Positions 42,283 through 50,082 of a stretch of DNA of 64,000 nucleotides are shown here, in pieces. The stretch spans positions 8,180-72,179 of the forward strand of contig DATNCY010000209.1 in NCBI GenBank assembly GCA_035553375.1, in the 5' to 3' direction. The notes under the pieces are model-generated. The model searched no databases and was not told the origin of the DNA. It saw only the letters and a list, made by a program, of their open reading frames with translations. Source of the DNA: JAJPHU01 sp035553375. GTDB taxonomy: Bacteria; Planctomycetota; Planctomycetia; Gemmatales; Gemmataceae. The position numbers and the translations under genes are program-made. The number at the start of each line of letters is the position of its first letter. The stretch's first letter is position 1.

Positions 42283-43224
42283 GTGATGATGGAACCACAG
42301 GTATATCTGAACGGCCACTTCGTGCCCGCATCGCAGGCGCACTTGGCCATTTGGGACGCCGGCATCGTGCAGGGGGCGACGGTCACGGAGATGACCCGCA
42401 CCTTTCGCAAGCAGCCGTTCCGCCTCGGTGACCATCTCGACCGCCTCTTCCGCGCCCTGCACGATACCGGCATGGACATCGGGCTTTCCCAGGCCGAGTT
42501 GACGGACATCTCGCTTGAACTGCTCGACCACAATGGCCGATTGCTGGCCGACGACGCCGAGTTGGGGCTGGTGCATTTCGTCACGGCGGGCGAATACGCG
42601 GTTTACGCCATCGGCCGGCCACCGCGCACGACGCCGACGATTTGCATCCACACCTTCGCGCTGCCGTTCGCGCTATGGGCCGACAAACTGAAAAGGGGAA
42701 CGCATCTTATTACGCCGTCGATTCGCCAGGTGCCGCCGCAATGTTGGCCCTCGTCGATGAAGTGCCGCAGCCGCATGCATTATTATCTTGCTGAGAAAGA
42801 GGTCCACGGGAGCGACCCCCAGGCGTCGGCGCTGTTGCTCGATCTGGCCGGCAATGTGACGGAGACAAGCACCGGCAACTTCCTCATGGTCGAGCGCGGC
42901 ATCCTCGTCGCCCCGCCGCTGGATAACACGTTGCCGGGCATCAGCCGAGCCACGGTGATCGAATTGGCCGGCGAACTGGGCATGCCCTTCGTCGAGCGCG
43001 CTATCTCCGTGTCCGTGGCGCAGAGCGCTAACGAGGCGTTTCTTTCCAGCACGTCGTATTGTCTGATGCCGATTACGAAGATCAACAATGTCCCAATTGG
43101 CGATGGCCGGCCGGGTGTCGTGTACCGCCGGTTACTGAGCGTGTGGAGTGAGCGAGTGGGACTGGATATTGAGGGGCAGATTCTGGCATTCGCTACGAAG
43201 GATGAGCCGCCCGCCGTGCGATGA
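42283..43224 (+). CDS. class IV aminotransferase (BCAT / D-amino-acid aminotransferase type)
   Basis: 313 aa. PLP fold-type IV motifs: VYLNGHFVPASQAHLAIWDAGIVQGATVTEMTRTF, F-R-L-G-D-H-L-D-R-L near residue 47, the catalytic lysine in SSMKCRSRMHYYLAEKEV, and the TETSTGNFLMVERG phosphate-site motif. These cover branched-chain aminotransferase, D-alanine aminotransferase and aminodeoxychorismate lyase, which sequence alone cannot tell apart. Start: GTG 42283, spaced 8 from GGGAGA, then two further ATGs. The 3' end overlaps the convergent larB gene by 32 bases. Confidence 0.88.
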   Translation: MMMEPQVYLNGHFVPASQAHLAIWDAGIVQGATVTEMTRTFRKQPFRLGDHLDRLFRALHDTGMDIGLSQAELTDISLELLDHNGRLLADDAELGLVHFVTAGEYAVYAIGRPPRTTPTICIHTFALPFALWADKLKRGTHLITPSIRQVPPQCWPSSMKCRSRMHYYLAEKEVHGSDPQASALLLDLAGNVTETSTGNFLMVERGILVAPPLDNTLPGISRATVIELAGELGMPFVERAISVSVAQSANEAFLSSTSYCLMPITKINNVPIGDGRPGVVYRRLLSVWSERVGLDIEGQILAFATKDEPPAVR

Positions 43225-43960
43225 GCGCGGCCACGTAACCGCCCTTGAATCCGCTGTCGATGTTGACGGCGACGACGTTGGCGGAACAGGCGTTGAGCAT
43301 GGTCAACAGCGCGGCTAGGCCGTGGAAGGCGGCACCGTAGCCGATGCTGGTCGGCACGGCGATGACGGGACAATCGACGAGTCCGCCGACGACGCTCGGC
43401 AATGCGCCATCCATGCCGGCGACGCAGACGATGGCGTCCGCGCCGGCAAACTGCTCGCGGTGGCGCAGCAAGCGATGAATCCCCGCCACGCCGACATCGG
43501 CCAGTAGTTTCACCTCGCAGCCCAGGGCGCGAGCCGTGACAACCGCCTCCTGCGCCACCGGCAAATCACTGGTGCCGGCCGTAAGAACGACGACATGCCC
43601 CTTTGTGCCGCATGGCGTTTGCGCCGGCGACGGCAGCCAGAACGTGCGCGCGGTGCGATCCTGCTCGGCATGAGGGAAGAGTTGGGCAAGGTGAGCCGAT
43701 TGCTCGGTGTTGACGCGCGTGGCGAGACAGTCCTGATTGGCCTCGATAAGTTGGCGGACGACTCCTTCAACCCATTGGGGAGTTTTACCCTCGCAAAAGA
43801 TCACTTCGGGAAAACCACAGCGCTGGCGGCGGTGCAAATCGACCTGAGCAAAGCCAAGGTCGGCCACGGGCGATTCGTGCAGTCGCCCGAGGGCCGCGTC
43901 CACGCTCAGTCGTCCGGCGTGGAGTTGTTCGAGAAGGGTCCGCAGATCATCAGCCGTCAT
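43193..43960 (-). CDS. larB: nickel-pincer cofactor biosynthesis protein LarB
   Basis: 255 aa from ATG 43960, GAGG six bases upstream. LarB has an N-terminal helical part (LRTLLEQLHAGRLSVDAALGRL) and a PurE-like C-terminal domain: VVLTAGTSDLPVAQEAVVTARALGCEV, then CVAGMDGALPSVVGGLVDCPVIAVPTSIGYGAAFHGLAALLTMLNAC, then VAVNIDSGFKGGYVAALIAR. It carboxylates and hydrolyses nicotinic acid adenine dinucleotide in making the lactate-racemase nickel cofactor. LarC and LarE are not in the window. It overlaps the aminotransferase tail-to-tail. Confidence 0.9.
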   Translation of the reverse strand: MTADDLRTLLEQLHAGRLSVDAALGRLHESPVADLGFAQVDLHRRQRCGFPEVIFCEGKTPQWVEGVVRQLIEANQDCLATRVNTEQSAHLAQLFPHAEQDRTARTFWLPSPAQTPCGTKGHVVVLTAGTSDLPVAQEAVVTARALGCEVKLLADVGVAGIHRLLRHREQFAGADAIVCVAGMDGALPSVVGGLVDCPVIAVPTSIGYGAAFHGLAALLTMLNACSANVVAVNIDSGFKGGYVAALIARRAAHPS

Positions 43961-44096
43961 AGGTGCCTCGCGGGAGAGTACATCACGTTCGTCCGCAGAT
44001 ATTGTAGAAGCTTCCGCAGCACGATGAACCTGGCCCGCTCAACTTGACGCCGTGCGGCAGGCTCCCTACGATACGATTGTTGTCGTTTGATGACGT

Positions 44097-44169
44097 GGCC
44101 CCGTCGTCTAGAGGCCCAGGACACGGCCCTTTCACGGCCGCGACAGGGGTTCGAATCCCCTCGGGGTCA
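44097..44169 (+). tRNA. tRNA-Glu (UUC)
   Basis: 73 bases; the 3' CCA is not encoded. Acceptor stem GGCCCCG/CGGGGTC with one G:U; anticodon stem CGGCC (44124-44128) and GGCCG (44136-44140); loop CTTTCAC with anticodon TTC at 44131-44133; T-arm ACAGGGGTTCGAATCCCCT; discriminator A. Close to the bacterial tRNA-Glu consensus (GTCGTCTAGAGGCCCAGGAC D-arm). Confidence 0.95.
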
Positions 44170-44188
44170 CTTTGTTTTCACGCTCGTA

Positions 44189-44249
44189 AACCAGCCCGGA
44201 GCGCCAGCGATGGGAAATAAGAACCCGTCGCGAGCGCTCCGGGCTGGTT
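44189..44249. repeat. inverted repeat, family A variant (AACCAGCCCGGAGCGC)
   Basis: Imperfect arms, starting 20 bases after tRNA-Glu. The core differs from other family-A copies (CCCGGAGCGCC in place of CCCGCAGCGCC), and the same variant recurs at 53542-53590. It probably serves as terminator for the tRNA and, from the other side, for the CBS gene. Confidence 0.75.
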
Positions 44250-44252
44250 CAA

Positions 44253-44702
44253 TCAATCCTCGCTGTGCAGTCGGCGCAGCACGTCATGGGCGCTGATGAC
44301 GCCGGTAAGAAATTGCTCTTCATCCACCACATACAACTGATGCACGTTCAGCGTCAGCAGCTGTTCGACCACCTGTTCGCTCGGCGTTTGCGGCGTCACT
44401 GAAAACACGGCCGGCGTCATAATGTCGCGTGCCACGGCACCATCAAGAGTCGGATACCCGGCACCGCGCAACCGATCACGCTCATGGACGAGAATGTCGG
44501 TCCGGCTGATGACGCCAATGGGCCGACCGGATTCATCGATCACGGGGGCGGCGCTGAAACCTTTCTCGGTCAGCCAGGCGACGGCTTGCGGCACCGTCGC
44601 CTCGGCAAGAATCGATGTCGGGTTGGGCGTCATCAAATCGGCGGCCGTCGCGGCATCCAGAATCAAACGGGACGCGCGCGGCACAGTCGGCGTGCTCGCC
44701 AT
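44253..44702 (-). CDS. two-CBS-domain protein
   Basis: 149 aa from ATG 44702, GAGGTG five bases upstream; the frame extends to 44810 without support. Two CBS motifs: AADLMTPNPTSILAEATVPQAVAWLTEKGFSAAPVIDESGRPIGVISRTDIL and VARDIMTPAVFSVTPQTPSEQVVEQLLTLNVHQLYVVDEEQFLTGVISAHDVL. CBS pairs bind AMP, ATP or similar adenine nucleotides and sense energy status. Stand-alone protein, with no attached enzyme; partner unknown. Adjacent to a repeat at its 3' end and family-C repeats upstream. Confidence 0.92.
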   Translation of the reverse strand: MASTPTVPRASRLILDAATAADLMTPNPTSILAEATVPQAVAWLTEKGFSAAPVIDESGRPIGVISRTDILVHERDRLRGAGYPTLDGAVARDIMTPAVFSVTPQTPSEQVVEQLLTLNVHQLYVVDEEQFLTGVISAHDVLRRLHSED

Positions 44703-44844
44703 CGGGCACCTCGCTTGTGAGAAGAAGACAGGGAAGGGCCGGAACTCGACCTTGAAGAAGGAGCATAGCAAACAACACGCCAATCGGCAAAAACAAAGTG
44801 GACCCATCACGTAATTCGGCTGCGAGAGCCAAAACGCTAACGTG

Positions 44845-45095
44845 GTAGGTCCGGCGAGCCGAGCCGGACTTTTTGTTCAAGTGCCGCTCGGCTCGCGGCA
44901 CCTACTCAAACCGTGCCGCTCGGCTCGCGGCACCTACCGACACGACATGCAGCCGGTAGGTCCGGCGAGCCGAGCCGGACTTTTTGTTCAAGTGCCGCTC
45001 GGCTCGCGGCACCTACCGACACGACATGCGGCCGGTAGGTCCGGCGAGCCGAGCCGGACTTTTTGTTCAAGTGCCGCTCGGCTCGCGGCACCTAC
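44845..45095. repeat. family-C double-hairpin repeats (three full, one partial)
   Basis: Full units at 44845-44905, 44956-45016 and 45035-45095, and a right-half unit at 44913-44937. Each has two hairpins (GGTCCGGCGAGCCGAGCCGG and GTGCCGCTCGGCTCGCGGCAC) joined by a T-rich linker CTTTTTGTTCAA and closed by GTAGGT/ACCTAC. They are near-identical, so recently amplified. The unit structure is the same as at 21204-21350 but there the linker is shorter. Confidence 0.92.
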
Positions 45096-45107
45096 CACGT
45101 TGCGATT

Positions 45108-46151
45108 TCACCAGCGTTCCACAGGACCGCTGGGAACACGAACCGTCAGTTCCGCGTCGGGCCACTCCTCGCCCGTTCGCTGAGCGAGAAGGTCGCGGAT
45201 CTCCAGGACGATTTGCTCGAACGCATCCACATTGTCAATCATCATCAATCGTTGCTGAATGGCATGGCCGGGACGCAGCACGCGGCAATACCAGTTGGCC
45301 ACCTTGCGGAACGACAGGCAGGCGAAGCGTTCGCCTCGATGTTCGACCAGCAAATGGAAGTGGCGATCCATGAACGCCAGGCGCTGACGATAGGTTGCCG
45401 GCGGTCCCGGCTCGCCGGTTTCCTCCCAGCGCGTTAGTTGGGCGAAGAACCACGGATTGAGCAGTGCGCCGCGGCCGATGGCCAAGCCGGCGCAGCCGGT
45501 CACGCGCCGCATGTGGGCGGCATCGGCGATCGTTCGCACGTCGCCGTTGCCAAGGATAGGGATGCGTTCGACCGCCTCAACCACGGCCTTGATGCCATCG
45601 AGATTGACGCGGCCGCCGAAGCCCTGAGCGCGCGTGCGGCCGTGGATGGTCAGGGCGGCGACGCCGGCGCGCTCGAACTCGCGGGCAAAGAAGGGCGCGC
45701 TCAAATTGTCGTCGTCCCAACCCAGACGCATCTTGACCGTCACGGGAATGCGCACGCCCTCAACAATGGTGCGGACCAGTTCGACGGTGTTGACGGCGTC
45801 GCACATCATCGCCGAGCCGCCGCCGCCGCGAACGACCTTGTGAACCGGACAACCCATGTTGATGTCCACCGACGAGACGCCGTAGTTCTCAAGCCATTGG
45901 GCGGCGTCGCGCATCTCAACGGCGTTGGAGCCGTAAATCTGCACGGCCACCGGCCGATCTTCGGGACAAGTCTGAATCAGTTCCATCGTCTTGCGGCTGG
46001 CCTTCAACAAGGCGCGGGCATTGACGAGATCGGTTGTCGCCAGACCAAGTCCGCCCAGTTCGCGTAGCGCCAGGCGAAACGATAGATTCGTGTAGCCGGC
46101 CAACGGTGCGAGCATGTAGCGCGAGGCCAGTTGTAGTTTCCCAAGATGCAA
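45108..46151 (-). CDS. dusB: tRNA dihydrouridine synthase DusB
   Basis: 347 aa from TTG 46151 (AAGGA eight bases upstream). Dus family TIM barrel: MLAPLAGYTNLSFRLALRELGG, Cys101 in NMGCPVHKVVRGGGGSAMM (catalytic), TVKMRLGWDDDN, TIHGRTRAQGFGG, GNGDV and AIGRGALLNPWFF (FMN-binding). The C-terminal helical domain (DRHFHLLVEHRGERFACLSFRKVANWY) binds tRNA. It reduces uridine to dihydrouridine in the D-loop. Its stop codon lies 13 bases from a family-C repeat. Confidence 0.94.
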   Translation of the reverse strand: MHLGKLQLASRYMLAPLAGYTNLSFRLALRELGGLGLATTDLVNARALLKASRKTMELIQTCPEDRPVAVQIYGSNAVEMRDAAQWLENYGVSSVDINMGCPVHKVVRGGGGSAMMCDAVNTVELVRTIVEGVRIPVTVKMRLGWDDDNLSAPFFAREFERAGVAALTIHGRTRAQGFGGRVNLDGIKAVVEAVERIPILGNGDVRTIADAAHMRRVTGCAGLAIGRGALLNPWFFAQLTRWEETGEPGPPATYRQRLAFMDRHFHLLVEHRGERFACLSFRKVANWYCRVLRPGHAIQQRLMMIDNVDAFEQIVLEIRDLLAQRTGEEWPDAELTVRVPSGPVERW

Positions 46152-46173
46152 ACCACGATCCTTTCATCGGCAA

Positions 46174-46301
46174 ACGGCCGGCTTACGCCGGCTGGTATAG
46201 TGTCCGTCAGTCTATACCAGCCGGCTTACGCCGGCCGTTCGCCATCATAGTGTCCATCCCGTCTATACCAGCCGGCTTACGCCGGCCGTTCGCCATCATA
46301 A
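46174..46301. repeat. repeat family F (CCGGCTTACGCCGG hairpin), three copies
   Basis: One unit (AACGGCCGGCTTACGCCGGC, from 46174) in one orientation, then two tandem copies of TCTATACCAGCCGGCTTACG...CCATCATA (46210-46250 and 46262-46301) in the other. Each core is a small hairpin CCGGCTTACGCCGG. They lie between dusB and the BON gene. Confidence 0.85.
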
Positions 46302-46423
46302 GCATGGCGAGCGCGCGAACGCTCGTCAAGCGGCGATCCGCTCTTGTCGGAAGCGACGCGGAACGCCATACTCCGCGCCGCCGAAGCGCGGCGAATGGTG
46401 GTCCGAGGCGAGGAGTGCGCAAG

Positions 46424-46813
46424 ATGGGCAGACGCGGAAGGCTAGGGTTGGCGCTGGGATTGGCGCTGGCGGTGGGCGGTTGCAGTCAGGACGCCGATCG
46501 CATGGCGCGTGTCTGTCACAAGACGGCCGCCAAGTTCGACGGTGTGACGGAGGGCATACGCGGGCGGCTGCAAAACGGTTGGGGCGCGGTGCGCGGCTCG
46601 GTGAGCGAATCGAGTCTCGATAGCCGCGTCGCCCTGCGGTTGCGCTGGGATGCGGATATGGCCGGTGCTGATGTGCAAGTGCGGTTGGCCGGGCCGGGCG
46701 CGGTCGAACTGCGCGGTACCGTCGCCGATCTCACGCAACGCCGGCGCGCCGTGCAGTTGGCGCGCACTACCGTAGGCGTCGAGAGTGTCGTCGATGCGCT
46801 CACGACGGAATGA
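46424..46813 (+). CDS. BON domain lipoprotein
   Basis: 129 aa from ATG 46424, GAGGAG nine bases upstream; the frame back to 46034 includes repeats and lacks a site. Lipobox LALAVGGC. The mature part has a BON domain: SSLDSRVALRLRWDADMAGADVQVRLAGPGAVELRGTVADLTQRRRAVQLARTTVGVESVVDALTTE. BON proteins bind phospholipid and stabilise the outer membrane or periplasm (OsmY-like). It ends 14 bases inside the convergent RND gene. Confidence 0.85.
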   Translation: MGRRGRLGLALGLALAVGGCSQDADRMARVCHKTAAKFDGVTEGIRGRLQNGWGAVRGSVSESSLDSRVALRLRWDADMAGADVQVRLAGPGAVELRGTVADLTQRRRAVQLARTTVGVESVVDALTTE

Positions 46814-49800
46814 GCGGCTTGCCGTAGGCTTTCGCGCTCATCGACGGGCCGAAAAAGTGATACAGCACCGGCAGCACCAGCAGCGTCAGCAACGTGCTAC
46901 TGATGACGCCGCCGATGACGACCGTGGCCAACGGTCGCTGCACCTCGGCACCGACGCCGTTACTCAGCGCCATCGGCACGAAACCCAGACTGGCCACGAG
47001 CGCCGTCATCAACACCGGACGCAATCGCGTCAACGCCGCCTCCTCAATGGCTCGATCCGGAGGCACCCCCTGATCGCGCAGCTGGCGGATGAACGTCACC
47101 AACACCATGCTGTTGAGTACGGACACGCCGGACAGCGCGATGAAGCCGACGCCGGCGGAGATGGAGAACGGTAAGTCGCGCAGCCACAGCGCCAACACGC
47201 CGCCGACGCTGGCGAACGGTACGGCGGTAAACACTAACAATACGTCGGCCAAGCGGTTGTAGGTGACATACAAGAGCGCGAAAATCAGCATCAGAGCAGC
47301 CGGCACCACGATGAGCAAGCGCGTGCGTGCGCGTTCCATATTCTCGAATTGGCCGCCCCATTCGAGACGATAACGGCCGGGAGGCAGCTTCACGCCCGCG
47401 GCGATCTTTTGTTGCGCCTCGGCCACGAAACTGCCGATGTCGCGTTTGCTGACGTTGCATTGTACCGCGATGCGCCGCTGGCTCCACTCGCGGGAAATCT
47501 GCGCCGGTCCTTCTACCAACTTCACATCGGCCAGACGCGACAGCGGCACGCGCTCACCAGCCGGCGTCGTCAGCGACATGGCACCGATGGCCTGCGGACT
47601 GGCGCGCAAGCGCTCCGGCAAACGCACCGCCAGCGGGAAACGCAATTGCCCTTCCACGCGCTCGCCGAGCGGCTTGTTAATCGAATAACGAAGCTGTCCC
47701 TCCACCACCTCGCCCAAAGATTTGCCACCCACCGATTCCACCAGATCCAACACCGACCGCGCCGGCACGTTGTAGCGTGCCAGCTCCGCCTGCTTGACCT
47801 GAATCGCCAAGACCGGCAAACCGCTGATTTGCTCCACGCTGACATCGGCCGCTCCTTCGATGCTTCGCAGCACCTCGGCCAATTTGTCGCCCGTATTCTT
47901 CAGCACGTCGAAATCGTCGCCAAATAGTTTGACGGCCACCTGCGCTTTAACGCCGGAGGTCATCTCGTCCATGCGCTGCTGGATCGGTTGCGTGATGGAA
48001 ATACGCTGGCCGGGCAAATCCTGAAATTGTTTACGAATAAGATCCTCTAACTCCGTTTGATTCGCCGCCTTTTGCCACTGCTCGCGCGGCCGAAGGATGA
48101 TGAACATGTCCGTCTCTTCCGGCCCCATCGGGTCGGTGGCGATTTCGGCTGTGCCGCAACGACACCACACACGCTCGACCTCGTCGGGGAATTGGGCCAG
48201 CAGCAGTTTTTCCATCCGCGTGTTGTAACGCAGCGATTCGTTAATGTCGGTGCCCGCCAAACGCACGATGAGGACGACGAGAGAACCTTCCGACAGTTTG
48301 GGCACGGCTTCACCGCCGAGGCCACGAGCAATCAGGACGCCGCATCCTAACGCGGTTGCTCCCAGAATCAGCACGGCCACACCATAACGCAACGCCCCAC
48401 GAAGGATCGGAGCGTATAGCCAACGCGCCAGGCGCACCAGCCAGGGGTCTTTCTCCTCGATGTGACGCGGCAACAGAAGGCTTGTCAGCACCGGCATGAG
48501 CGTCAGCGATAAAACCAGCGAACCGATCAGGGCGAAAATCACCGTCAGCGCCATGGGCCGAAATAATTTGCCTTCCACGCCCTGGAGCGTCAGGATCGGC
48601 AAGTAAACGATCATGATAATCAGTTCGCCGAACATGGTTGGCGTCCGCACCTCGATGGCCGCATCGCGGACGATGTCCAATCGGCTGCGCGATTCATTCT
48701 TATCGTGGGCCAGATGCCGCACGACGTTTTCGACCATGACGACCGAACTATCGACGACCAAGCCGAAGTCGATGGCACCGAGGCTGAGCAGACTGCCGGC
48801 GATGCCGAAACGCCACATGCCGCAGAAGGCGAACAGCATGGAAATCGGGATGGCCACCGCGACGATGAGGCCGGCCCGCAGATTGCCCAAAAAGATAAAC
48901 AGCACGGCGACGACAAGCAGACCGCCCTCGAACAGATTTTTGTAGACGGTGTGAATGACTTGATCGACCAATCGAGTACGATCGTAGGCCGTGGTCACTT
49001 CGACATCGGGCGGCAGCGTTTTTTTCACATCGTCGAGTTTGGCTTTCAGGCGGCCCGTGACGTCATGGCTATTCTCGCCCATGAGCATGAAGCACAGGCC
49101 AAGCACGACTTCGCCCTGTCCCTGACTGGTGACGCCGCCCAAACGAATGTCGTGGCCAATCTCGACATCGGCCACGTCGCCGACCTGGATCGGCACGCCC
49201 GGCCGCGGCGTGTCCACGATAATCTTTTTGATCTCGTCCACGGTGATGGTGCGGGCCAAACCGCGGACCAAATACATGGCACCGGCCTGCTGGATGTTGC
49301 CGCCGCCGATCACCAGATTGTTCGCGCGCACGGCCTGCATCACCTGATCGAAGGAAACACCGTATTGCAATAGCTTTTTCGGATCGATGCGCACCTGATA
49401 CTGTTTCTCGTAGCCGCCCCAACCGTTGATCTCGGCCGCGCCCGCTACGGTTCGCATGGCCGGCTTGATACTCCAATCTTGGGTCGTCCGCAGATGGGTC
49501 AGCTTCTCGACACGCTCTTTCTCCGTGAGCTTCTCTTGGTTCACTCCGCGCGGCGTGGCGATGTAGTGGAAGACTTCGCCGAGTCCGGTGGCGATCGGTC
49601 CCATCTGTGGTCGGGGCACACCTTCGGGGATCTTGGCGATGCTCAGTCGTTCGTTAACCATCTGGCGGGCGAAGTAAATATCCGTGCCATCGTCGAAAAC
49701 GACGACTATTTGCGAGATGCCGAACTTGGAGATGGAGCGCAATTGCTGAAGGTGCGGCAGACCGTTAATGGCTTGCTCGACGGGATAGGTTATCTGCCGT

Positions 49801-49985
49801 TCCATCTCCTCGGGAGCAAGCCCCGGCGCGATGGTGTTGATCTGCACCTGCACCGGTGTCGTATCCGGGAACGCATCGATGTCGAGTTGCGACAGCGACC
49901 ACGCTCCCAACACGATGAACATCACCGCGCCGGCTAGAACGATGAAACGATTGCGCAGCGACCAATCGATAATAGCGTTGAGCAT
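46800..49985 (-). CDS. heavy-metal efflux RND pump (CusA/CzcA family)
   Basis: 1061 aa from ATG 49985 (GGGAGATATT upstream). About 12 transmembrane helices with two large periplasmic loops. HME-RND features: PDTTPVQVQINTIAPGLAPEEMERQITYPVEQAINGLPHLQQLRSIS, and the proton-relay signature DFGLVVDSSVVMVENV near residue 405, where the usual DGA is DSS. With the adaptor gene just upstream it would export divalent or monovalent metal ions across both membranes, together with an outer-membrane channel that is not in the window. A family-D repeat stands 10 bases upstream of its ATG. Confidence 0.95.
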   Translation of the reverse strand: MLNAIIDWSLRNRFIVLAGAVMFIVLGAWSLSQLDIDAFPDTTPVQVQINTIAPGLAPEEMERQITYPVEQAINGLPHLQQLRSISKFGISQIVVVFDDGTDIYFARQMVNERLSIAKIPEGVPRPQMGPIATGLGEVFHYIATPRGVNQEKLTEKERVEKLTHLRTTQDWSIKPAMRTVAGAAEINGWGGYEKQYQVRIDPKKLLQYGVSFDQVMQAVRANNLVIGGGNIQQAGAMYLVRGLARTITVDEIKKIIVDTPRPGVPIQVGDVADVEIGHDIRLGGVTSQGQGEVVLGLCFMLMGENSHDVTGRLKAKLDDVKKTLPPDVEVTTAYDRTRLVDQVIHTVYKNLFEGGLLVVAVLFIFLGNLRAGLIVAVAIPISMLFAFCGMWRFGIAGSLLSLGAIDFGLVVDSSVVMVENVVRHLAHDKNESRSRLDIVRDAAIEVRTPTMFGELIIMIVYLPILTLQGVEGKLFRPMALTVIFALIGSLVLSLTLMPVLTSLLLPRHIEEKDPWLVRLARWLYAPILRGALRYGVAVLILGATALGCGVLIARGLGGEAVPKLSEGSLVVLIVRLAGTDINESLRYNTRMEKLLLAQFPDEVERVWCRCGTAEIATDPMGPEETDMFIILRPREQWQKAANQTELEDLIRKQFQDLPGQRISITQPIQQRMDEMTSGVKAQVAVKLFGDDFDVLKNTGDKLAEVLRSIEGAADVSVEQISGLPVLAIQVKQAELARYNVPARSVLDLVESVGGKSLGEVVEGQLRYSINKPLGERVEGQLRFPLAVRLPERLRASPQAIGAMSLTTPAGERVPLSRLADVKLVEGPAQISREWSQRRIAVQCNVSKRDIGSFVAEAQQKIAAGVKLPPGRYRLEWGGQFENMERARTRLLIVVPAALMLIFALLYVTYNRLADVLLVFTAVPFASVGGVLALWLRDLPFSISAGVGFIALSGVSVLNSMVLVTFIRQLRDQGVPPDRAIEEAALTRLRPVLMTALVASLGFVPMALSNGVGAEVQRPLATVVIGGVISSTLLTLLVLPVLYHFFGPSMSAKAYGKPLIPS

Positions 49986-49995
49986 AATATCTCCC

Positions 49996-50078
49996 AATGC
50001 AGAATGCAGAATGCAGAATGCAGAATGAAAGACATCTTTTGATTTTCATTCTGCATTCTGCACTCTGCATTCTGCATT
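49996..50078. repeat. inverted repeat, family D, inside the RND operon
   Basis: Arms 49996-50030 and 50044-50078 (35 bp, one mismatch) made of four tandem GCAGAAT units, 13-nt loop. It sits between the adaptor stop and the pump start, on the transcript, so it could fold into a hairpin that lowers pump translation or stops part of the transcripts. Confidence 0.9.
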
Positions 50079-50082
50079 CTTT

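Noticed and set aside
44845..45095. Regularly spaced repeats resembling a CRISPR array
   Set aside because: The repeated units are themselves palindromic and the spacers are short and nearly identical (CGACACGACATGC), not unique; no cas genes are near.
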